Assembly: GCA_036023115.1 (NCBI GenBank)
Contig: JAYKKT010000086.1
Coordinates: forward strand, 11,795,501 to 11,859,500
Direction: 5' to 3'
Length of the DNA: 64,000 bases
From: Brasenia schreberi
Taxonomy: Eukaryota > Streptophyta > Magnoliopsida > Nymphaeales > Cabombaceae
Of this stretch, positions 1 to 8,929 are shown piece by piece. The notes beneath the pieces were generated by a model. The model worked only from the letters and a program-made list of their open reading frames with translations. It searched no databases and had not been told where the DNA came from. Within the stretch, counting starts at the first letter, position 1; each line of letters starts with the position of its first letter. The translations under genes and the position numbers were made by a program.

Positions 1-97
1 TTTGAGTAAGCTAGCTGGGACGCCCTAAAGCGACGTAGATACGAAAAGGTTCACTTTAGGCCTAAGAACCCAGAGTGAAAATTTCCACGTGTCTACA
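1..97 (+). repeat. LTR 3' terminal fragment
   Basis: This is the last ~97 bases of a plus-strand LTR that extends left of the window. It matches the LTR end at 6137-6233: an AAGCTAGCTGG motif, a 'cgaaaaggttc' block, a short hairpin and the terminus GTCTACA. The next base falls inside an LTR of opposite orientation, so the element owning this end probably inserted there. Its body and target duplication are outside the window. Confidence 0.75.
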
Positions 98-1579
98 TAC
101 CCGAAATGTAAAGCAACTCACACGACTTAATGTAAATCCACACAAAGGGAAGTGCAACTCGACGTGAAGTAAACTCACACAACTTGAAAATATATAAGTA
201 TGTTATATCCTATGAGCAACAAAGGCTCAAAATGTGTGTGAGAGTGGAGAGTGGAAAGGCTCAAGTGCTTTTGTGTGCTTCTCGTGTGAAATTGAAATGA
301 CAATTCACACAGCTTTCACTATAGTAAATACCCGAATGGAAATATATACTTTAGCTTAAGAGCGGAATGGCTCAATGCACGTGTGTGTAAGTGTGAAATT
401 TAAATGACAAACTCACATGACTTGAATGTAACTACCCAAATTGAATTACAACTCACACAACTTTCACTAAAGTAAACCCGAATGGAAATATATACTCTAG
501 CTTAAGAGCGGAAAGGCTCAAGTGTACATGTGTGGCTTGTGTATCAAGCACAAATATTACATTTCGGGGGGAGACTACGCTCCATTATTACAACCCCATA
601 TCAAATTGAATTTAATCTTAAACGAGTAAGGTAAAAATCGAATTTAAACACTTACATGTGGTCTGCTTTTCCTCTCAAGTTGCTCGGGTCTGTCCTCCTT
701 GGCAGCCACGAGCTAGGTCTCCCTAGGTGGGTCTAGACGTGAGAGTTTAGGCTTAGGTTTACTTGGGGCAGCCAAGTGCTTGAGGGTTTAGGATGGGCTA
801 GGTTCAGCCAAGTTGCAGGTTAGGGTGTAACGGGTGTGGTCCTAGCTAGGCGAGATTGGGCTGAGCTATGGGAGGTGGTCCTAGTTAGGTTGGATAGGAT
901 GTTAGGTGGGTCTCGGCTAAGGTGGGCTGGGGTGTTGGTGTGGGTCGGTAGGTTGGAGGTGGCAGCAAGATGGTGCGGGACTGGGAGTCGGCAAGATGCG
1001 TGTGGGATTGGTGTGGCAGGCGAAGATGTTGTGAGGGAGCTGGGGTAGTAGAGTGGCTGGGAGTGGATAGGGCACTGCAGGGTATCGACTGGCGATAGGA
1101 GATGCGGGGGACAGGGTGCTGGTATGGCAAGCAGAGGTTGCGGTGCTGGTGCGCAGTGGGGCAGGTGCTGGGAGTCGACAGGGTGCAGGGACGTCAGGTG
1201 CGGCAGGCGGGCACGCAACAAGTGCGCGGGACAGGGAGAGGTGTGTTGTGTGCTGGGGGCAACCGAGTATGGCTGGTAACAGAAGGTGGTTTAGGCGTGG
1301 GATAGGTGCTGGTATGGCAGATGGGTGTGTGGCAGGTGACGATAGGGGAGTTAGGGCACGGGACTGGTATGGGAGCAGGTTGGTGAGTGGGCATGTAGGA
1401 CATAAAGCGAGTGCTGGCTGCACTCTGTGAGAGTTAGGTTAGGTCGGTTGAGAGGAGCTGGGCTGTGCGAGTATGTTTAGTCAAGTGGGATGGGCGCTAG
1501 GTGGGTCACGGTTGGTGAAGTGGGCTAGGTTAGGTGGGTCGGTTTAGATCGAATGGGGAGTCGGTTTAGGACTGTAAAC
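98..1579 (-). repeat. Inverted LTR fragment (middle part)
   Basis: Bases 98-560 are the reverse complement of 9728-10190 (LTR body of R3), including the GAGCGGAAAGGCTC units and the 'ggggggagactacgctcc' block also seen in R4 and R5 LTRs. Bases 660-1579 are a G-rich, C-poor stretch full of TTAGG and GGTGGG words, resembling the transcribed part of other LTRs here. Open frames in it are low-complexity and have no family match. It contains no LTR terminus. Confidence 0.7.
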
Positions 1580-1744
1580 TGTAAACACCCCGAAATCCCA
1601 TGAATTCCTCGAAACAACCTGGTTTTGTAAAAGCAGCCCCAAAGGGCTATTTTGAGTCTGGAAACCCAGGAGCCTTCTAGACAACCCTGTACATATGTTT
1701 TGAACTCTGTATTTCAAAAATATACAATATGGCTTTTAAAAAGT
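1580..1744 (+). repeat. LTR 5' terminal fragment, R5 family
   Basis: It begins with the typical TGTAAACACCCCG terminus and matches the first ~165 bases of the R5 LTR (reverse of 32613-32777), including the CCCAGGAG box 81 bp in. It breaks off into an LTR body of opposite orientation near 1745. Its gag-bearing relative R2 lies downstream, so it may be a remnant of the R2 5' LTR; that link is inference. Confidence 0.65.
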
Positions 1745-2099
1745 ATATAAATACACTATATCGTATGAGCAACAAAGGCTCAAAAGGTGCGTGAGAGTGT
1801 GGAGCAAGTGCTCAAGTACTTCTTGGGTGCGAGTGTGAAATTTAAATGACAAACTCACATGACATGAATGTAACAACCCGGAATTGAAATTGCACGGCTT
1901 TCACTAAAGTCTTTTGAGTAAGAGCGAAAGCTCAATGTGTATGCAATAGTGTGTAATTAAGAGCGGAAAGGCTCAAGTGCACGTGGGTGTCTTGTGTACA
2001 TTTTAAGAGCAATATGGCTCAAGTGTACGTGTGTGCTTCGTGTATGAAGCACCAATATTACATTTCGGGGGGAGACTACATTCCATTATTACAACCCCA
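1745..2099 (-). repeat. Inverted LTR body fragment
   Basis: This is a second copy of the inverted LTR body seen at 200-590, with 'tatgagcaacaaaggctc', several GAGCGGAAAGGCTC units and the 'ggggggagactacattcc' block. It stops where a plus-strand LTR terminus begins. Confidence 0.65.
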
Positions 2100-2673
2100 T
2101 GTAAACACCCCAAAATAAAACGAATTTCAAAATCAAATAACTGGTTTGAAAAGTCATTTAAAAACCCAATTTTGGAGTTTTCGAAAACCCAGGAGCTCTC
2201 AAATGCTTTTAAAATTCTATCTTGAAAACTCCGATCAAAATGTGGATTTCTTAAACTCGGGCAAAGTCCCAATTTCATAAAGAGCCAAATGAAACAGGTG
2301 AAGCATGAAGGATGACACCTGATCAAGAAGCAGCCCAAAAAGCTGCTCCAAAAGCCTGAATGCCAAAGCAGCCTCAGAAGCTCAAGGAAAGCACCCTAGC
2401 CTGATAAAAGCCAGAATCAAAAGGCAAAAGGAAGGCTCAGGCCCGAAGCAGACTGCTAGCCTGGAGCACCCAAAAGCCAAGTCGAGCACATCCACCCAAG
2501 CAGCAGAAATCTGAGTCAGAAATGACGATATTAAGCAGAAATGAAGTCCAAAAAGGCGAGAAGGAACTCGGACGACAAAGTTGGAAAAAACCCAGCATAA
2601 GACAGAGGGCTGATGAAGTCAGGGCCCGCACAAATCGTCCATTTCGAAAAACGCCAGAAAGGACTAAAGAAAA

Positions 2674-2885
2674 GAAATATGGATTGGATCTGGACCTAAA
2701 TATCAAAATCCAAATCCAAATAGTGTTTGGATTGGATCTAGATCCAAAATATCCGAGATCTGAGATCCAAAACCAACTGAATATTTGTATTGGATATGGA
2801 TCCAAAATATCGAGATCTGAAATCCAGATTCAAATAGTGTTCGGATCAAATCTGGATTCCAAGATCCAAATCCAAGACCCACCTC
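2674..2885. repeat. ATCCAAATCC-type promoter-proximal array
   Basis: About 210 bp of degenerate GGATTTGGAT / ATCCAAATCC words lie immediately upstream of the TATA box. The same kind of array is found in other LTRs here (8938-9165, 19126-19178, 21029-21130, 28757-28858, 32188-32300, 43564-43675). Confidence 0.75.
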
Positions 2886-2892
2886 ATTTGCC

Positions 2893-2900
2893 TATAAATA
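2893..2900 (+). promoter_or_regulatory. LTR TATA box
   Basis: TATAAATA lies 793 bp from the LTR start and directly after the ATCCAAATCC array. Equivalent boxes occur at matching places in other LTRs. It is the likely core promoter of this LTR. Confidence 0.6.
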
Positions 2901-3475
2901 GAGGTGAGGGGGTCCCAAATGCACATTCACATGAACTTGCTTGGGAGGAGAGAGTGTGAGAGAGTGACCTAGTCATGTTGGCTCAAGGGTGAGGTGGGTT
3001 CCAGCCTTGTTGGCTAAGTGGGCTGCAACCAAGGTGGGCTCAACCAAGGAAGGCTGCAACCATGCCATGGACGTGGGCTCAACCAAGAAGGACTGGCTCC
3101 AAGAGGTAGGCTCCTAACCCCACCCTAAACTTAGCCTAGGATCGACTAAACCTAGCCTAATCACCTAAACCTAGCCCAACCCACTCAAACAAAGCACCTA
3201 AGCCCCCCCCCATAACCACCCTCGGCACCTTCTGGCCACCTGCGCGCCAGTCGCCCTATCGCGCCCTGCTGCGGTGCCCCTGCGCCCCTGACGCGCCTCG
3301 TACCCCCAGCACGCCTTAGCGCCAGCACCCTAGCGCCAGACACCCCGACTGCCCTACTCCCACCGACCTGCTTTGCCTTAGGACCAGCCACCCTCTGTTG
3401 CTGTGACTAACCCTTAGCAAGCCCATACCTAAGCTTCCCCTTAGGGCTGACTAGAGCCAAGGCCAACCACACCTT

Positions 3476-3858
3476 TGGGTACCATTTCGGGCTTGGATTT
3501 TTGCTGCTTGGGTTGATGTGCTTGACTTGGCTTCTGGGTGTGCTGGGCTTGCAGTCTGCATCGAGCCTAGGCCTTCCTTTTGCATTTTGACCCTAGCTTT
3601 TATGAGGCCAGGGTGCTGCTTTTGGGCTTCTAAACCTGTTTTTGATGCTGCTTTGGCATGCAGGGCTTCACCTGTCAAAAATTGGCTTTTGCAAAATGGG
3701 ACTTGGCCCGAATTCATATTTCTGACCGGGGTTTCAAAACAAAATTTTAAAGCTTTTTGGGATCTCCTGGGTTTTCGAAAATCTCAAATTTGGCCTTTTG
3801 GATTGATTTTCAAACCAGGTGTTTGGTTTTGAAATCGTTGGATTTTGAGGCGTTTACA
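3476..3858 (-). repeat. Inverted LTR 5' terminal fragment
   Basis: The reverse complement of this stretch begins TGTAAACGCC and matches the start of the LTR at 2100, including the CCCAGGAG box (3764-3776). Only the first ~380 bases of that LTR remain. It joins the orphan pol fragment on the right, as if it had inserted into it, but the rest of the element is gone. Confidence 0.65.
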
Positions 3859-4919
3859 CCTACGAAGACATGCCGGGTCTAGACCAAAAAATTGTAGAGC
3901 ATTGTCTTCTCCTAGAACCAGATGCAAAACCTATAAAGCAAAAGCTTAGGAAAATCCATCCGAACGTACACTCTCAAGTAAAAGAGGGTTTGGAAGATCT
4001 TTTAAAAGCTGGATTTATAACACCCATTGCATATTCTGATTGGCTTTAGAATATAGTTGTAGTTCGAAAATCCAATGGGAAAATTCGAATTTGCATCGAT
4101 TTCAAAAATCTGAACAAAGCCACTCCAAAAGATAACTTCCCTTTGCCAAACATTGATTTGATAGTGGACAACACTGCAAATCATGAAATGTTTTCTTTTA
4201 TGGATGGCTACCTGGGTTATAATCAAATCAAGTTAGCCCCAAGAGACCAAGCTAAAACTGCTTTTACTACACCCTAGGGCACATACTGTTACAAATTATG
4301 CCCTTTGGATTGAAAAATGCTGGTGCCACATACCAAGGAGCCATGACTACCATTTTTCACGATCAAATCCATGAGCTCTTAGAAGTATATATGGATGATC
4401 TCTTGTAAAATCAAAAACCCGATGCACACACATCGAATCTTTGCAAAAAGTTTTCGAAAGGCTAAGGCTTTACAAAGTGAAACTAAACCCTCAAAAGTGT
4501 GTTTTCGGAGTGGAATTAGGTAAGCTTTTAGGTTTTATGGTAAGCCAAAGGGGCATTGAAGTCGACCCCTCTAAGTGTCGAGCCATCATAGACATATCTC
4601 CACCCTCCAACTTAACCCAAATCTGACGCCTCCAAGGTCACCTCCAATCAATCCGAAGGTTTATTTCAAACCTGGCCACGAGATGCGAACCTTTCAACAA
4701 GCTTTTGAGAAAAGGGGTGAAGTTCGTATGGGACGACGATTGCCAAAAAGCTTTCCAAAGATTAAAAGCGTATTTGGTAAATCCTTCGGTTTTAAAACCT
4801 CCAAAGCAAGGAAAACCACTATTGCTTTACATTTCAGTGCATATGAATGTATTGGGTGCTTTATTAGCTCAATATGAGGATGATAGCCATAAAGAATGTG
4901 CTATTTACTACATTTCAAA
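3859..4919 (+). pseudogene. R1: orphan reverse transcriptase / RNase H fragment
   Basis: This is a broken piece of Tat-lineage pol. It starts just before the reverse transcriptase, at the residues YEDMPGLD, and runs through the KLRKIHPNVHSQ and NIVVVRKSNGK blocks, the polymerase core and the connection domain. It ends abruptly in the gypsy RNase H at YYISK. Decay is clear: stop codons near 4048 and 4275, small deletions near 4293 and 4399, and a CGA-to-TGA type stop at 4624. The active-site region reads Y-M-D-D near 4390 instead of Y-V-D-D. Protease and gag are missing on the left and the second RNase H and integrase on the right, each replaced by unrelated LTR sequence. Its closest relatives by eye are R3 and R6. 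It cannot encode an enzyme. Confidence 0.85.
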
Positions 4920-4929
4920 GAGCTATACT

Positions 4930-5510
4930 ATTTGAAAGACCCAAGTAAGGGCCGAGCTATACTATTTGGGTTTTCATTTCATCTCGTGTGTGTAAGTCTT
5001 TCAATTCAAGCACTCACACACATTGAGCCTTCGCTCTAATTTGTAAGACCCAAGTAAGGGCTGTGCTATACTATTTGGGTTTAATTTCATGTTGTGTGCG
5101 TAGTACATCAATTCAAGCACTCACACACATTGAGCTTTCGCTCTTATTCCCAAGACCTTAGTTAAGGCCATACTGCAATTTATATTTGGGTTTAATTTCA
5201 TGTTGTGTGCGTAGTACTTCAATTCAAGCACTCACACACATTGAGCTTTCGCTCTTATTCCCAAGACCTTAGTTAAGGCCATACTGCAATTTATATTTGG
5301 GTTTAATTTCACGTTGTGTGCATAGTACTTCAATTCAAGCACTCACACACATTGAGCTTTCGCTCTTATTCCCAAGACCTTAGTTAAGGCCATATTGCAA
5401 GTTATATTTGGGTTTCATTTCATGTCATGTGTGTAGTTTTTCAATTCAAGCACGCACCCACATTGAGCCTTCGCTCTTATTTGCAAGAACCGAGTAAGGG
5501 CCCATATATA
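4930..5510. repeat. 108-bp minisatellite in LTR
   Basis: About five tandem units of ~108 bp, each carrying 'gacccaagtaagggcc', 'caattcaagcactcacacaca' and the short hairpin GAGC-CTTC/TTTC-GCTC. The same array in reverse orientation is at 29998-30490 and 41367-41845 in the R5 LTRs. Confidence 0.8.
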
Positions 5511-5903
5511 CCTTATATACGTATTTCCCTTCGGTTATTTTCCTTCGGTTATTTCCCTTCGGTTATTTCCCTTAAGTCATTTCCCTTCGGCACTGTCTTT
5601 ACATTCGGGTTTTCCCTTTGGAGTAGCGTGAGTTTGCATTGCATCTACGCCATACCACGAGTTAGGGCGCATATTGCATCAAAGCAAACCCCATACTCCC
5701 GCTCAAAATCGCCCCATGTAGTGGAGTGTTCATAACACACACCTAGGTGGCCCATAAAGGGATAAAAAGAAAGACTTAGGCACGTGCAAATCCACGTGAT
5801 CTAAAATCTGGAAATCATATTAAAGACCCAAATCAAACACCTCGAACCGCTTTCATAGGCTTTTTCTACCCTAAACTCGATTTTTAAAGCGTACAGACTG
5901 ACC

Positions 5904-5921
5904 CTTGCGCATCGGTGCAAG
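5904..5921 (+). other. Conserved U5 hairpin with CATCGG loop
   Basis: CTTGCG - CATCGG - TGCAAG can pair over six positions (one G-U). Copies elsewhere have CTTGAG with TTCAAG or CTCAAG and the same loop. It would lie in the 5' leader of the element RNA. Confidence 0.6.
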
Positions 5922-6239
5922 AAGGTCTGCGACGATAAGAGCTTGCTTGCTCACAGTCGCCACGTTAGAAGTCAGGTTAAAATATCTTCGCTAGCTGGCA
6001 TGCCCTGTTTATACAAATAGGACTTAGACACACGAAAGGATTCGCCCCAGGCCTGAGAAACCAGGGAGGCGGAGGTTTTTCGTGTCTGCAGTTAGGAGTC
6101 AGGTCTTAAAATATATCTTCGCTAGCTTAAGTAAGCTAGCTGGCACGCCCTATTTGTTTAAATAGGACTTAGGCACACGAAAAGGTTCGCTTCAGGCCTA
6201 AGAACCAGGAGCGAGAATTTTCTACGTCTACAGTTATTT

Positions 6240-6257
6240 GGCACGCTCGGTGGGACG
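6240..6257 (+). other. R2 primer binding site
   Basis: TGGCACGCTCGGTGGGAC starts six bases after the LTR end. It begins with TGG, as expected for pairing with a tRNA 3' CCA end, and is shared with R3, R5 and R7. I could not identify the tRNA from memory. Confidence 0.75.
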
Positions 6258-6373
6258 TGAGTCTTTTAAAAATCGAGTTACTCTAGGAACGTTGCAAAAA
6301 ATTTTCAAAAAAAAAGGTGTTGTTTTAATTCTTTTCTTTGCTTGTACTTAGGAATTTTGAAGAGCTTGAAAGC

Positions 6374-8422
6374 ATGTCAAAATCCAACCCAAGTGAAGTG
6401 TCGAGCCAAGGCTCATGCACATCAAGTTCTCACTCTAGGAGGGTTTTGAAAAATAAGATCAAACTAGACGAGATAGAGGACTTGAGAAGGGAATTCGAGG
6501 CCAAGATCGATGCTCTCAGCCAAGAGGCTGAAGTAGGCGATTCATGTTCATCGAATGGTGAACAAAAGGCAAAGAAAAAAACTGAAAAACCTCATAAGCA
6601 CAAAGAGGCCTCCGTAATGGAAGGCAACCAATACCACGAGTCCTTCACACAAAAGGACTGTAAAGCCCTACAGCAGCTGCTAAAAGGGCAAAATAAAGAG
6701 AAAAGGAGTTACGCCCTATCTGATTTCCTTCCTATGGATTACGAAACAGACAGTGACGATGAAATACCGAACTTCCACCGGTAAGATGGCATGGGAGACC
6801 CTAGGTCTCACTTGCAACTTTTCTCGCGTCGAACCCATAAGAAGAAAAAGGACTCGATGAAATGGGTGTATTGGTTCCCTTTATCCCTTAAAGGCACAGC
6901 TACCAAATGGCTGGCTTCCTACGATTTAAGCCAGTTCGCTACTTTTGAAGAGTTAGCGAACTGCTTCATGCAAAGATTTGCACATAACGTAGAAGTCACG
7001 CCAACTTTAAACACTTTAAGGGATACGAAGCAAGGCATGAACGAAGACGTACATGCCTTCATTATTCGATGGAGGTCCCTTTTGGGCCAAGTGCGAGAGC
7101 CCATATCCAAAGGATGTGCAGTCATGCTCATCCTGGATAATTTTAAAAGCGAGTTAAAGACCCTTCTCTCGCTTCATGAGATCTCAACTTTCCATAAGTT
7201 GATCAGAAAAGCATCCATTTTCGAAACAAACTTGAAAAAGAGGATATACGATCACTTATGGAAAGGAAGTGCCGTTTCCAAAACCCGCTTGGAAAAGCCC
7301 ATCACTTATGGGCTACCCACGATGGACAAAGGAGCAAAGCCCCATAAAATCACCAATGTTCGGGTGGATCTAGGTGTGGCGGGCACTTTCAAAAATTTTG
7401 AAAAACTAGAAAACAAAAGGGAGAGAAATTTTCAAAAGCCGATTGAAAAACAGGAGTACACACCGCTGGGGCAACCTATGTCGGAGGTCCTAGACCTCCT
7501 ACTTGCCCAAGGCATGATTGAACTTCCCAAAATCCCCGAGGGAGTCACTTCCAAAGGGAGATTTTTAAATCGTTTTTGCAAGTATCATCGGCTCAAAGGC
7601 TATGATACAAAGCGTTGTTTCTCCCTTTTAAACAAATCGAGAACTTGATAGCGGAGGGCCGGCTCCAGGTCACTGCAGAACCTGAGCCAACTCAAGCTAT
7701 CTTCAAAGAACCCTTTCCCAAGCACGCCAGTAGAAGTGGGAAAGGAAAGGAGGTATGTACCCTCATCTTTTCAAAAGAACTAGCGCAAACATCTGAGTCT
7801 GGTCGACCCACTTGTGCGTCCACTCTTGTGCTTTACAAGAAGCTCGCCCAAGTCGTCATCCGGGAACCACCAAGAGTTGAATCCCCGGCTAAACCAGTTT
7901 TAAAACTTCAAGGTGCTCCTCAACTCATAATTAGAGCCAATTTTAGTGCAAACCCTAGGTTGGTCGTGGGGAAAGTGACTAGATCCGGGAGGATCTATCA
8001 ACCCCCGCACCTACAAAGTGCTAAAAAGGTGGTTAGTGTGCCTGGCCCCTCAAAAGTATGTATTCCTAGAGTTCTGCCAAAAGCAGACAATGGGAAAGTC
8101 GTCCTAAACCCTTATGATTTCGAAAACCATCTTTCAAAGATTCCTATCCACATGTCCATCCTAGAGCTTATACAAACTTCGCCTAGGCATAGACTCGTGC
8201 TAGAGAAAATTCTAGAAAGAGGCAAGGTTAGTTCGAACATAAGTCCGGAATCCCTGTCTGACCAAGTGGCATTAATAGGAGCAAAATCGCCCATCACCTT
8301 TTCGGAAGATGATGTAGATAGACCCTACGAGTCTAACAACCAGGCCCTGCATATCGAGGTGGTTCTGAATAACCACTCTCTGGATAGGTGCCTAGTCGAT
8401 GGGGGAGGAGGGCTCAACATCC
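6374..8422 (+). pseudogene. R2 gag-protease, broken
   Basis: This frame would encode the capsid/nucleocapsid precursor followed by the aspartic protease. The start at 6374 (MSKSNPSEVSS) is chosen because it matches the R5 gag start and follows a splice-acceptor-like TTGTACTTAG. Visible parts are an N-terminal coiled segment with a Lys-rich run, the capsid-like block around YWFPLSLKGTA, a knuckle-like C-x2-H-x4-Y-x4-C in which the second His is Tyr, and the protease up to DGGGGLNI. It is damaged by an in-frame stop at 6782-6784 where relatives have Tyr, and by a one-base deletion near 7633. It is then cut off at 8422 within the protease active-site loop by an inverted LTR. It is closest to R5 gag. 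It is not functional. Confidence 0.85.
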
Positions 8423-8447
8423 CTCGAGCTAGGTGTGCTTCAAAGGG

Positions 8448-8515
8448 AAGTTCGGCCAAGGTTGGCCGAACTTGATGGGGTTCAAGGTGGAGTTCGGCCA
8501 GCACCTGGCCGAACT
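8448..8515. repeat. Pair of TTCGGCCA/TGGCCGAA hairpins
   Basis: Two perfect inverted repeats lie close together: 8448-8473 (11-bp arms, 4-base loop) and 8491-8515 (10-bp arms, 5-base loop). Both are built on the TTCGGCCA core. Related hairpins occur in the R4 LTRs. Confidence 0.75.
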
Positions 8516-8921
8516 GGTTTAGGTCTTAGGATAGCTTGTTTAGGTGGTGGTCTAGGGTAGAAGTCTTTGTGAAAATCGGCCAGAACTTGGCTGGTTTAGT
8601 GGTGTTTTTAGGGGCTGGTTTGGCTAGGATGGGTAGTCTAGAGTGGTTAGGAGAGAGGGAGTCTAGGTTAGGTTTTAGGGGCTTACCTTGTTGCAGCACC
8701 ACTCCAAGCTGCCAAGCTCCACCATGCAACGCTCCCAACTAGCTTGAAGGAGACGCCAACTTGTTGGTGCAGCCCTTGCCTCCATGGGCCAATCCCCTTT
8801 CTCAAACAAAACTCACCTTGGCCAATAAGGCCTTTTCCCTCTCATCCCCCCTTTTATTTCCACGTGAAAGGCCTCTCCCCTTTGAGCCTCATGTCCAGGA
8901 TTTTTCAAGCCCCTTCACCTC

Positions 8922-8929
8922 TATTTATA
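8922..8929 (-). promoter_or_regulatory. TATA box of inverted LTR
   Basis: The minus strand reads TATAAATA, 798 bp from the LTR start at 9727 and just after the ATCCAAATCC array, the same arrangement as at 2893-2900. Confidence 0.55.

Larger units (their letters stand above)
2100..3475 (+). repeat. LTR fragment: start, promoter and transcribed part
   Basis: It starts with TGTAAACACCCC at 2100. In order it holds the GAAAACCCAGGAG box, an array of ATCCAAATCC words, a TATA box, an Ala/Ser-poor C-rich stretch with CCTAGCC words, and a very C-rich run around 3205. Near 3475 it meets an LTR of opposite orientation. The 3' third of the LTR is missing. Predicted frames inside it are not genes. Confidence 0.7.
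4920..6233 (+). repeat. R2 5' LTR, 3' part
   Basis: This is the distal part of a plus-strand LTR of the R5 family. It has the 108-bp minisatellite, a block of short CCCTTCGG tandem words (5525-5600), the CATCGG-loop hairpin (5904-5921), the GCTAGC hairpin (6121-6140) and the terminus CTACA at 6233. The U3 and promoter are absent; at 4920 it joins the R1 pol fragment. The last ~130 bp occur as an imperfect tandem duplication. Confidence 0.8.

Noticed and set aside
820..1430. Several overlapping open frames on both strands of 60-170 residues
   Set aside because: They are low-complexity (Pro/Ser/Thr or Gly/Val/Trp-rich) frames forced by a G-rich LTR stretch; no start context or family match.
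4930..5510. CRISPR-like direct repeats
   Set aside because: Units are head-to-tail 108-bp repeats without unique spacers, in a plant LTR.
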